Counted from the first letter of the stretch, positions 1 through 6,093 are shown. The stretch is 9,247 bases of DNA from DASWIV01 sp036397475 (GCA_036397475.1 DASWIV010000327.1:1-9247); one strand, 5' to 3'. The notes: generated from the sequence alone by a model not told the origin. A program made the numbers and translations.

Positions 1-23
1 TGCGTCTCTCTCCTTATCTGCAA

Positions 24-1166
24 TTAAAATTCTATTGTAAACTCAAAGAGTGAATAGGTAATTTCAAGTGAAAATGGAGGTGGCTTTACATTCCCTTTGA
101 AATTAATTGCTACTCCAATATATTCACCACTAGAACAAACCTCTGAATTAAACAAACCGCAATAGTGGTCTGGAAAATCCTCGTCACAAACTGGCCATAA
201 GGTCCCGACCTCCCAATAGCAATCCGTGAAAACTCCAACCGCCGTCGCGGTATGACCTCCCCATTGTTTGGAAACCGCAAATAGCTCATCATGCGCAAAA
301 TCACCTTTACCGCAGCAAATTGGATCAGTAATCGGCTCGCCATTGTTCAGATTGATATAAAATTCGTACGCCTCCACTTGATTCGCAGTAATCGGAAATT
401 CATTAATTGGATCGGTAACCGGATTAATCAAGGGCGGTTCCCAGACTGCTTCAACCGCGTATCCCGCGACCACTGGTTCTCCAGGCGGTAGCCATATCGT
501 ATATGTTCTTGAGGCAATTCCATCGTCCCTGAACATGTGACGTTCTTTGTCTGTATAAAAATCCAAGTACCCGTTTAAATTGGCGGTGGGCGTGCCGTTC
601 GAGTATTTTCCTTCCCAGTAAATAAAAATCGGCTGTGTCTTTCCTGAATCATAAGATGGACTCCATCTAAGGGTATAACCATCGGCATTCATCAATTGCG
701 GATCGCCAAGTTTCCTCCAGGAAACAATAAACGGCTCAGGCCATGGTGGATGATACTGATACCCGGGATTTGTCCAGCTACCTTCGAACATTATGATACC
801 CTTAACATCAAACCCGGTAAATTCGGGATGTCCAGGGAATGGATGCTCAAGCTGCACCGTTAAATCGATTGTCGAATCACCGTTATTTTTGATGTTGGTA
901 ATCTCTAGACAGTCAGTGCAGTATTCTTCCAGAAATTTCAATGCGTTCAGGTGGAACCGTCCCGCACGTTTCGGAACCACATCAACCTGATCATGAGCCT
1001 CACTAAAATAAAATGTCCACTCGCCCCAGAGCATTCGATTATCATCCGCTAACGACGTCGCGGCCAACTGAGTAATATCTGAACTATCCAAAGCGGGGGT
1101 TATAGAATTCCCTGCGGCGCATCCCGCCAGCGCCAGCAGAATTATAAGTGCAGCACTTCCTTTCAT
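24..1166 (-). CDS. Secreted lipoprotein of unknown function, cysteine-rich
   Basis: A 380-residue protein with a textbook lipoprotein signal: Lys2, a hydrophobic stretch at residues 5-14, then the lipobox L13-A14-G15 with C16 as the lipidated residue, so it should be anchored in a membrane facing the periplasm or outside. I do not recognise a named domain. The mature part looks beta-rich, with aromatic motifs (WGEW at 47-50, HPFPG at 108-112, GFDVKGI at 118-124, LMNADGYT near 158-165). Eight further cysteines (83, 86, 284, 285, 316, 327, 336, 344) include one CxxC and a C-terminal cluster, compatible with disulfides. From memory it resembles lipoproteins of uncultured bacteria, but I cannot verify this. 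The ATG at 1166 is supported by GGAAGG about 9 bases upstream and by the signal peptide starting directly there. No partner gene is adjacent in the same operon. The gene looks more AT-rich than its neighbours by eye. No terminator is visible in the 23 bases left downstream. Confidence 0.85.
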   Translation of the reverse strand: MKGSAALIILLALAGCAAGNSITPALDSSDITQLAATSLADDNRMLWGEWTFYFSEAHDQVDVVPKRAGRFHLNALKFLEEYCTDCLEITNIKNNGDSTIDLTVQLEHPFPGHPEFTGFDVKGIIMFEGSWTNPGYQYHPPWPEPFIVSWRKLGDPQLMNADGYTLRWSPSYDSGKTQPIFIYWEGKYSNGTPTANLNGYLDFYTDKERHMFRDDGIASRTYTIWLPPGEPVVAGYAVEAVWEPPLINPVTDPINEFPITANQVEAYEFYINLNNGEPITDPICCGKGDFAHDELFAVSKQWGGHTATAVGVFTDCYWEVGTLWPVCDEDFPDHYCGLFNSEVCSSGEYIGVAINFKGNVKPPPFSLEITYSLFEFTIEF

Positions 1167-1175
1167 TTTTTTGTG

Positions 1176-1218
1176 CCTTCCAATAAAAGCATACGCTTTT
1201 TTTTTTTAGCATTTTCAA
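1176..1218 (-). promoter_or_regulatory. Possible lipoprotein promoter with an 11-base A tract in the spacer
   Basis: On the minus strand TTGAAA (1218-1213) and TATGCT (1193-1188) are separated by 19 bases that include an uninterrupted run of 11 A (1207-1197). The ribosome binding site GGAAGG lies at 1181-1176, 9 bases before the ATG. The -10 match is only 4 of 6 and the spacer is long, so this is a weak prediction; the predicted RNA start would also fall very close to the ribosome binding site. The short inverted repeat AAAAGC/GCTTTT at 1185-1200 overlaps it. A TTGACT at 1256-1251 is an alternative -35 but has no good -10 at the right spacing. Confidence 0.25.
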
Positions 1219-1379
1219 GTTATTCACACTTAAATTTTACCAGATATTTCAGTCAATATTTGCCTGAAGAAATGTTGCTCCCATTTTCTGATGCCGCACG
1301 TAAAGTGCGGGTTCCAAAGGATGGGGTAATTAACCGGGAGTGGGTGGCGCGTTTGAAATCCATGGATTATCCATGGGAC

Positions 1380-1407
1380 AAAAAAATCCCCCCATTGCTG
1401 GAGGGAT
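1380..1407 (-). terminator. Rho-independent terminator of hpf
   Basis: On the minus strand the 8-bp stem ATCCCTCC / GGGGGGAT (one G-U wobble), with the loop AGCAAT, is followed directly by a run of seven T (1386-1380; the last stem T is part of the run). It starts 24 bases after the hpf stop codon. Position, stem and T tract all fit an intrinsic terminator ending hpf transcription before the lipoprotein gene, which therefore needs its own promoter. Confidence 0.85.
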
Positions 1408-1431
1408 GATATTTCAAATCCGAATCCGCCT

Positions 1432-2013
1432 TTACCTCGATATGCTCTCCGGTATCAGCAATCCGTAATCGCCATCCTGACGTCTATACACAAGATTTAC
1501 CGACCCTGTCTCAGGATCGAGGAACAGGTGAAAATCATGGCCGAGCATTTCCATCTGAAGTGTCGCTTCGGTCGGAGTCATCGGACGCAGCGTCACGGTC
1601 TTTGTCCTCGCGATATTCGGCACCTGCACATCCTCGGCATGCATTCCGTCAATTTCCGGCTCTGCCTCGAGAAGCGCAGTCTGTTCCTTCCCACGTCCCC
1701 TCCGGTCTCGCGACGAATTATAGATTTTCGATTTATATTTTTTGAGCTGGCGCTCCAGTTTCTCCACAACAATGTCAACTGAAGAGTACATACTTACACT
1801 CGACTCTTCCCCCCTGATCACGCTGCCGTTGACGAACATGGTTACCTCGGCTCGCTGGGTCTTCTCGATAGCGCGATTCTTTTCCACCGTCAGGGCTACA
1901 TCCACCGAATTGATCTGGTCGAAATATTTTTCGAGCTTTCCGATCTTTTCAAAAATATAGTCCTTGATAGCGGGGGTGAGTTCGATATTCTTCCCTCTGA
2001 CTTTTATATCCAT
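1432..2013 (-). CDS. hpf: Long-form ribosome hibernation promoting factor (HPF/RaiA/YfiA family)
   Basis: This 193-residue protein is the long form of HPF. The N-terminal RaiA domain (about 1-105) starts MDIKVRGKNIELTPAI, has the alternating beta/alpha pattern with a basic helix (KLERQLKKYKSKI, about 85-97), and is the part that binds the 30S decoding region in known homologues. An acidic, variable linker spans about 105-135. The C-terminal dimerisation domain (about 137-193) carries the conserved block RPMTPTEATLQMEMLGHDF and the ending VNLVYRRQDGDYGLLIP. Long HPFs join two 70S ribosomes into inactive 100S particles in stationary phase or starvation. The start at 2013 has a strong AAAGGAG (2027-2021) seven bases upstream. 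Expression is probably controlled through the structured leader and the promoter described at 2014-2288. Length and domain order are normal for the family; I see no damage. Confidence 0.96.
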   Translation of the reverse strand: MDIKVRGKNIELTPAIKDYIFEKIGKLEKYFDQINSVDVALTVEKNRAIEKTQRAEVTMFVNGSVIRGEESSVSMYSSVDIVVEKLERQLKKYKSKIYNSSRDRRGRGKEQTALLEAEPEIDGMHAEDVQVPNIARTKTVTLRPMTPTEATLQMEMLGHDFHLFLDPETGSVNLVYRRQDGDYGLLIPESISR

Positions 2014-2021
2014 AGCAGGAC

Positions 2022-2035
2022 TCCTTTCGGAAGGA
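2022..2035 (-). promoter_or_regulatory. Hairpin sequestering the hpf ribosome binding site
   Basis: On the minus strand TCCTT (2035-2031) can pair with AAGGA (2026-2022) across the tetraloop CCGA, with one more T-G wobble possible at the base. AAGGA is most of the hpf Shine-Dalgarno AAAGGAG (2027-2021). Folding would hide the ribosome binding site. The stem is short, so it may melt easily; any control role is inference. Confidence 0.45.
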
Positions 2036-2050
2036 AATTATTAATAAGAC

Positions 2051-2081
2051 ATAAGAAAATGCCAGACCTTCGAAGCCTGGC
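2051..2081 (-). terminator. Terminator-like hairpin in the hpf leader (possible attenuator)
   Basis: The stem GCCAGGC/GTCTGGC (7 bp, one wobble) with a 7-base loop TTCGAAG is followed on the minus strand by ATTTTCTTAT. It ends about 45 bases before the hpf start codon, and no minus-strand gene lies upstream that it could terminate. The T tract is interrupted by a C, so termination would be partial at best. The loop resembles a tRNA T-loop but no tRNA surrounds it. Confidence 0.35.
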
Positions 2082-2241
2082 TCCGTCCATTTTTCGGGGC
2101 TATCGCTGACAATCGAATGGCAACAGCCATAATTATCACATTAATTCCCATATTCAGCCGGACCCGGGTGTCCCCGGACTCCGGCAGGTTTTATTATTTT
2201 ACACCACGTACAACTAACGATACCACAATCCTGATAATCCT

Positions 2242-2269
2242 TTGTTTTCGCCTGTTACCAATATATAAT
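2242..2269 (+). promoter_or_regulatory. Probable pdxT promoter
   Basis: A perfect -10 TATAAT (2264-2269) is preceded after 16 bases by TTGTTT (2242-2247, only 3 of 6 to the -35 consensus). The start of transcription would be near 2276, giving a leader of about 50 bases. Its -10 shares two bases with the hpf -10 on the other strand, so the two promoters probably cannot be occupied together. Confidence 0.45.
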
Positions 2270-2288
2270 TCCGCATAGCGGGTGTCAA
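2260..2288 (-). promoter_or_regulatory. Sigma-70-type promoter of hpf with an inverted repeat in the spacer
   Basis: On the minus strand a consensus -35 TTGACA (2288-2283) is followed after exactly 17 bases by TATATT (2265-2260, 5 of 6). Transcription would start near 2253. The spacer contains CCGC-TAT-GCGG (2281-2271), a perfect 4+4 inverted repeat well placed to be a repressor site. The -10 overlaps the plus-strand TATAAT that probably serves pdxT. Confidence 0.65.
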
Positions 2289-2327
2289 GACAGTGACGTA
2301 TCTGTTACACGCGATTTTGTTTGCCTG

Positions 2328-2927
2328 ATGAATGAAATAATAAAAAAAGATGGATTTCCGGACGCGAAAGTCGGATTACTGGCGCTTCAGGGAGCATTCG
2401 ACGCTCACGGCAGAATGTGCAGATCCCTCGGCGCGCAAACCCGGGAATTAAAAATTGCCGACGATTTCGATGGCTGCACGCATATAATCCTGCCGGGCGG
2501 TGAATCGACCACGTTCCTGAAATTATTCGATTACCATGACCTTAGAAAGCCTCTCCTCGCCGCGGCGCAAAGTGGCGTCCCGATACTGGCTACATGCGCG
2601 GGATTAATTCTGCTTTCAAATGGAATTGAAGGACGTGAGCAGGAATCGCTCGATGTAATCGATGTGTCGGTTGAGAGAAACGCGTACGGGCGCCAGGTGC
2701 ACAGCTTTGAAACCGAGCTCGCGTTGGAAAAAATCGGCGGCTCCACTTTTCACGGGGTATTCATCAGGGCTCCGAAAATAGTGTCTGTCGGGAAAGATGT
2801 CGAGGTATTATCCGAACATGATGGCAGCGCTGTGCTTGTCCGGCAGGGAAATATTCTCGGTTCGACTTTTCACCCTGAATTGTCGGGTGACCGGAGAATT
2901 CATGAATATTTTTTATCGCTTGGATGA
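2328..2927 (+). CDS. pdxT: Pyridoxal 5'-phosphate synthase glutaminase subunit PdxT
   Basis: PdxT hydrolyses glutamine and channels ammonia to PdxS, which builds vitamin B6 (PLP) from ribose 5-phosphate and glyceraldehyde 3-phosphate in the cytoplasm. The 199 residues follow the class I amidotransferase fold: VGLLALQGAF at 15-24, PGGEST at 56-61, the nucleophile Cys90 in ATCAGL, VERNAYGRQ at 115-123, and His182/Glu184 in FHPEL, completing the catalytic triad. Length is normal. The ATG at 2328 is the only suitable start before the LLALQGA core, though no good Shine-Dalgarno precedes it, and the first residues (about 1-12) are an extra charged extension compared with usual family members. The gene is normally next to pdxS, but no pdxS is present within this window; it may lie elsewhere. 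Its stop codon abuts the stop of the next, convergent gene. It appears intact. Confidence 0.95.
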   Translation: MNEIIKKDGFPDAKVGLLALQGAFDAHGRMCRSLGAQTRELKIADDFDGCTHIILPGGESTTFLKLFDYHDLRKPLLAAAQSGVPILATCAGLILLSNGIEGREQESLDVIDVSVERNAYGRQVHSFETELALEKIGGSTFHGVFIRAPKIVSVGKDVEVLSEHDGSAVLVRQGNILGSTFHPELSGDRRIHEYFLSLG

Positions 2928-4007
2928 TCAGACGTTGAATCTGAAAACTATAATATCCCCGTCCTGAACAATATATTCTTTTTTCTCCAGCCTGTACTTC
3001 CCGGCTTTACGCACAGCATCGACACTCTCAAGGTCGACAAAATCATCAAAACTCATTACCTCGGCACGGATGAAACCTCGCTGAATGTCGGAATGAATTT
3101 TTCCTGCGGCATCGTAAGCTGTCGATCCATTTTTTACCGGACGTGCAGCCGCTTCTTTTGGCCCGCTGGTATAAAATGTTATCAGTCCCAGCCGGGTATA
3201 AACTGTGGTGAGAAATCTGTCGCGGATAGTTTCGGCCAATCCATACTCTTTTGTAAAAGCTGTGCGCTCGGAATCCTCGAGTTCCATTATTTCCGCTTCG
3301 ATTGTCAGGCAGGTCGCCCCGACCCGCCATCCATAAGATTCAACATACTCGATCACGTCTTGCGGTACTCCCTTGCCGCCGCGCCCGAATTCGACTCCCT
3401 CCCCTACATTCCAGAGAACGAGCCCTTTCTTCAGGGTCAGGGTCTCGAGTCCGGCGAGCAGATCGCGCTCGTAATCCAGCCACTCAGTCATGGCAAGGAA
3501 TTTATCCTCTTCAAGGAACGCTATCGCTTTTTTAAGAGTTTCGACTTCCTTTTCCAGTTCCTTCTTTCCCCGCTCATATTCTTTCAGCGATCGCTGGAGC
3601 TTGCCTTCCAGTACCGCGAGATCCTGAATTATCAGGTCGCCGAAATTCGCTTTCACATCTCGAAATCCATCGACACTTCCAAGCGGATGCATGACAGACG
3701 GATCGGAAAATGCGTGTATTACAAGCGTCAGCAGGTCTGCGTTTCGAACCATTCCCAGCATTTCGGACGAAAGCGATTTTCCCGATTGCGGATTAAATCC
3801 GTCGGGATCGATAAAGACAATTTCCGCGAAAGTTTTTTTTTCGGATTTATCAAGTTCGGCAAGGATTTCAACGCGTACATCCGGGACCAGCGCGCGTCCG
3901 AGCCTCCTGTGGACCTTTCCTCCCGGAGGATCGGGCGGTTGTCCTGTCAGTGCCTGGAACAAAAGAGATTTTCCGCAACCGACCAGTCCGATTATACCAA
4001 CACGCAT
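2928..4007 (-). CDS. Divergent YchF/OLA1-like P-loop NTPase with C-terminal TGS (DUF933) domain
   Basis: The 359-residue length and domain order match YchF (about 363 residues), a ribosome-associated ATPase of the Obg-related HAS group. Seen: P-loop GLVGCGKS at 7-14, the VPDVRVEILAEL block at 41-52, DPDG (DxxG, G3) at 67-70, a charged helical/coiled-coil insert at about 124-185, NVGE at 200-203 matching the NxxE motif that gives YchF its ATP preference, and a very well conserved TGS domain at about 270-359 (GLITFYTSGPKEA, AAGKIHSDIQRGFIRAEV, EYIVQDGDIIVFRFNV). Odd: the usual PF-T-I-E-P-N switch I segment is absent or replaced by a basic GGKVHRRLG stretch, the P-loop lacks the family's PNVGKS form, and the segment after DxxG is short. 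It is therefore probably a YchF paralogue with altered switches rather than the canonical copy. The start at 4007 has AAGGGAG at proper spacing. It lies 100 bases after the PilB gene, with a terminator between them. Confidence 0.85.
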   Translation of the reverse strand: MRVGIIGLVGCGKSLLFQALTGQPPDPPGGKVHRRLGRALVPDVRVEILAELDKSEKKTFAEIVFIDPDGFNPQSGKSLSSEMLGMVRNADLLTLVIHAFSDPSVMHPLGSVDGFRDVKANFGDLIIQDLAVLEGKLQRSLKEYERGKKELEKEVETLKKAIAFLEEDKFLAMTEWLDYERDLLAGLETLTLKKGLVLWNVGEGVEFGRGGKGVPQDVIEYVESYGWRVGATCLTIEAEIMELEDSERTAFTKEYGLAETIRDRFLTTVYTRLGLITFYTSGPKEAAARPVKNGSTAYDAAGKIHSDIQRGFIRAEVMSFDDFVDLESVDAVRKAGKYRLEKKEYIVQDGDIIVFRFNV

Positions 4008-4054
4008 ACCAGGCTCCCTTAAAAATCTATTGCTATCATTTTACGAGTCATGAC

Positions 4055-4079
4055 AAAAAAAATCGCCCTGCTACGGGCG
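4055..4079 (-). terminator. Rho-independent terminator after the pilB-type gene
   Basis: On the minus strand the perfect stem CGCCC/GGGCG (loop GTAGCA) is followed by A and then eight T-strand bases (A run at 4055-4062 on the plus strand, less the first A-T step). It begins 29 bases after the PilB stop codon. It should limit read-through from pilB into the YchF-like gene, which then depends on leakage or on a promoter in the 47 bases that remain. Confidence 0.85.
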
Positions 4080-4107
4080 GAATCGCTTACATAATTAAAA
4101 ATATTTT

Positions 4108-6012
4108 TCAAAGCTCTTCATCGAGCATTTCCGGCGACGCCTCGTCGAGGAGATTTTCTTCGGGCATTTCATCCAGATGCCCGTTGCCCGGAGCGGTCGG
4201 GATCTCGGCTCCATCGGGAACCTCGTCGAGAAGCCGTCCAGTGTCGTATACAGGCTCTTCTTCCTTGCGCATCGTGGTGATCCTGGTGGCTTCGTCGAGT
4301 GTCGTTGCGCCGCGAAGAACCTTCATAAGCGCAGCCTGCTCAAGAGTGATCATGCCTTCCTTGATTGCCGCTTTCCTTATTTCATCGGTGGAAGCGTCTA
4401 CCAGAATTAATTCCCGAACCTTGGGACTGACCCTCATCGATTCGAAGATCCCCTGGCGGCCTTTATATCCGGTTCCCCTGCAGATCGTACATCCGCGACC
4501 CTTGAACATTCGCGCCTTGGCGAGAATCTCGTCGGGATTCAGGGTTACCATATCTTTCGGGAAATATCGCTCGAAAGTGGCGCGGAATTCTTCGTCAATC
4601 GGAACCGGTTCCTTGCAGACCGAGCAGATAGTTCTGACAAGCCTCTGTGCGAGAACGCCGATCGCCGACGCTGCCACAAGGTAATTTGGCGCGCCCATCT
4701 GCACCATACGTACGATACTCGACGGCGCGTCATTAGTGTGTAGCGTGGTAAAGACCAGGTGGCCGGTCAGCGACGCTTCAACCGCGGCACTGAGTGTTTC
4801 CTGGTCGCGGATCTCTCCAACAAGGATGATGTCCGGGTCCTGCCTTAGGAACGATCGCAGGGCTGCTGCAAAATTCAGTCCGGCTTTTACGTTTACCTCG
4901 ACCTGGTTGATTCCGGGCAGGGTGTACTCAACAGGGTCTTCGATCGTGACGATGTTGACCTTTGAGTCATTCAGCATATTCAGGATGGAATACAGGGTGG
5001 TGGATTTTCCCGAACCGGTAGGACCGGATACAAGCATGATCCCCCACGGCGACTGCGCCATCTCTCTTACAAATTTATCGTCGTGGTCTTCAAGCCCGAG
5101 CTTCTCCAGGCCGACCATCGCGTTATTTTTGTCCAGAATACGAAGTACCAGTTTCTCACCGAAAACTGTGGGAAGGCAGCTGACACGGAAGTCGAGTTCA
5201 CGTCCGCTGATCTTCGCGCTCATACGTCCATCCTGCGGTTTCCTTCGTTCCGCAATATCCAGCTGCGCCAGGATCTTAAGCCTTGAAATTGTCGGGTTCT
5301 TGATCTTGGACGGGATGGTCATGATCTTGTGGAGGATACCGTCAATACGATACCTCACAACAACTTCATCCTCGTTCGGCTCGACGTGGATATCCGACGC
5401 TCCGGACTCAACTGCCTCTGTGACGATAGTGGTTACCAGTCGAACAACAGGACCGGCGTTAACAGCGTCCATTCCTTCCGACTGCAGGCTCTTGGAGAGG
5501 TTGATCGCTTCATCCTCTTCCTGGTAATACTTCATGGCCTCGTCGATGTAATCGTCGGTGACGTATTTCTTTCCGACCTTCTGGAAAATAATTTCGCGGA
5601 TCTGGTCTTCGTGGGCAATGAACGGAATGATCTTCATGCCGGTCATCATTCTGAGATTTTCCCTCAGAACGAAATCCAGAGGATCGCCCATGGCTACTTC
5701 CAGAGCGTCGTCTACCACCTTAATGGGTAGAACCATCAGGCGGTTCATATTTTCCGGGGAAATAAGGGCTTCCAGCTCGGGTGTGTACTCGTATCGCGCC
5801 AGGTTGAGGAACTTGATTCCGGTCTGCTTTTCATAGGCCAGGGCGACATCGTCTTTCGTGCAGTAACCCTGGCGCACGAGGATAGCTCCGATCTTATCAT
5901 CCGGATTGGAATGCTGGATTTCCAGACCGCGCTCGAGTTCTTCCTGAGTGATAGCTCCGGCTCGAATGAGGATCTGGCCTATCTTTTCCCTCTTCTGGTC
6001 TACTGGCGTCAT
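4108..6012 (-). CDS. pilB: Type IV pilus / type II secretion assembly ATPase (PilB/GspE family) with N-terminal MshEN-like domain
   Basis: A cytoplasmic hexameric motor ATPase that drives pilin or pseudopilin polymerisation. The N-terminal domain (about 8-65) contains two tandem KIGxIL-x-R-x-G copies (10-33 and 40-63) typical of the MshEN fold, which binds cyclic di-GMP in some relatives. N2 region about 185-290. Core: Walker A GPTGSGKS at 330-337, Asp box TIEDPVEY at 356-363, Walker B/RecA block DPDIILVGEIRD at 392-403, His box TGHLVFTTLHTNDA at 416-429, and a zinc-binding tetracysteine C463-x2-C466 / C508-x2-C511. The protein ends in an unusual acidic tail (581-634) with four LDE repeats; typical PilB is about 560-580 residues. 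The ATG at 6012 is the only start after an in-frame TAA eight codons upstream; the Shine-Dalgarno is poor and the ATG sits in a 12-bp palindrome. No pilus or secretion partner is in the window, so PilB versus GspE cannot be settled; the MshEN domain is found in both. Confidence 0.93.
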   Translation of the reverse strand: MTPVDQKREKIGQILIRAGAITQEELERGLEIQHSNPDDKIGAILVRQGYCTKDDVALAYEKQTGIKFLNLARYEYTPELEALISPENMNRLMVLPIKVVDDALEVAMGDPLDFVLRENLRMMTGMKIIPFIAHEDQIREIIFQKVGKKYVTDDYIDEAMKYYQEEDEAINLSKSLQSEGMDAVNAGPVVRLVTTIVTEAVESGASDIHVEPNEDEVVVRYRIDGILHKIMTIPSKIKNPTISRLKILAQLDIAERRKPQDGRMSAKISGRELDFRVSCLPTVFGEKLVLRILDKNNAMVGLEKLGLEDHDDKFVREMAQSPWGIMLVSGPTGSGKSTTLYSILNMLNDSKVNIVTIEDPVEYTLPGINQVEVNVKAGLNFAAALRSFLRQDPDIILVGEIRDQETLSAAVEASLTGHLVFTTLHTNDAPSSIVRMVQMGAPNYLVAASAIGVLAQRLVRTICSVCKEPVPIDEEFRATFERYFPKDMVTLNPDEILAKARMFKGRGCTICRGTGYKGRQGIFESMRVSPKVRELILVDASTDEIRKAAIKEGMITLEQAALMKVLRGATTLDEATRITTMRKEEEPVYDTGRLLDEVPDGAEIPTAPGNGHLDEMPEENLLDEASPEMLDEEL

Positions 6013-6018
6013 ATGACG
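6007..6018. repeat. 12-bp palindrome containing the pilB start codon
   Basis: CGTCATATGACG reads the same on both strands, and pairing continues outward (6003-6005 with 6020-6022) after one mismatched pair, giving 18 of 20 symmetric positions. The pilB ATG (6012-6010) is at its centre. In the mRNA it could fold into a 4+3 bp hairpin with loop AUAU that partly hides the start codon; as DNA it could be a protein binding site. Confidence 0.6.
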
Positions 6019-6057
6019 GCAGAACTCACAATATTAAGTATTTCCAACAAGCCCACA

Positions 6058-6077
6058 GCACAACCATGCGGCCGTGC
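6058..6077 (-). promoter_or_regulatory. Hairpin in the pilB leader
   Basis: On the minus strand GCACGGCC and GGTTGTGC pair over 8 bp with the loop GCAT; two of the pairs are G-U and would be A-C mismatches on the opposite strand, so the structure favours the pilB transcript. No T tract follows, so it is not a terminator. It ends about 45 bases before the start codon. Confidence 0.4.
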
Positions 6078-6093
6078 GCGTGATGAACACCAC

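Larger units (their letters stand above)
2014..2253 (-). promoter_or_regulatory. Structured 5' leader of hpf
   Basis: From the predicted RNA start (about 2253) to the hpf ATG there are about 240 untranslated bases containing four hairpins on the minus strand. (1) 2185-2157: outer stem GCCGGA/TCCGGC, inner stem CCGGG/CCCGG, tetraloop. (2) 2130-2117: ATGGC/GCCAT around a 4-base loop. (3) 2081-2061: GCCAGGC/GTCTGGC around TTCGAAG, followed by ATTTTCTT. (4) 2035-2022: TCCTT/AAGGA around CCGA, covering the Shine-Dalgarno. Hairpin 3 contains a G-U wobble on the minus strand that becomes an A-C mismatch on the plus strand, so it folds better in the hpf transcript. The hairpins are seen in the sequence; regulation by attenuation or translation control is inference. 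No gene is apparent in this stretch on either strand. Confidence 0.5.

Noticed and set aside
1185..1207. AAAAGC/GCTTTT plus a T tract as a plus-strand terminator.
   Set aside because: The stem is short and AT-rich and no plus-strand gene lies upstream to be terminated.
2061..2081. A tRNA-like T-arm (CAGGC-TTCGAAG-GTCTG) on the minus strand.
   Set aside because: No acceptor stem, D-arm or anticodon arm can be placed around it; it is better read as a simple hairpin in the hpf leader.
2157..2185. The GC-rich hairpin as a plus-strand terminator, since T-rich sequence follows it.
   Set aside because: No plus-strand gene lies upstream and the T run is broken and several bases away; it fits the hpf leader better.
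3093..4022. A 309-codon plus-strand open frame.
   Set aside because: It runs antisense through the YchF-like gene, whose conserved P-loop and TGS domain identify the true coding strand.
4025..4058. A promoter for the YchF-like gene starting from TTGTCA on the minus strand.
   Set aside because: No acceptable -10 hexamer stands 15-19 bases away, and the -35 overlaps the T tract of the pilB terminator.
4736..5527. A 263-codon plus-strand open frame.
   Set aside because: It lies opposite the Walker A, Walker B and His-box region of the PilB-type gene and its translation is Ser-rich shadow composition.
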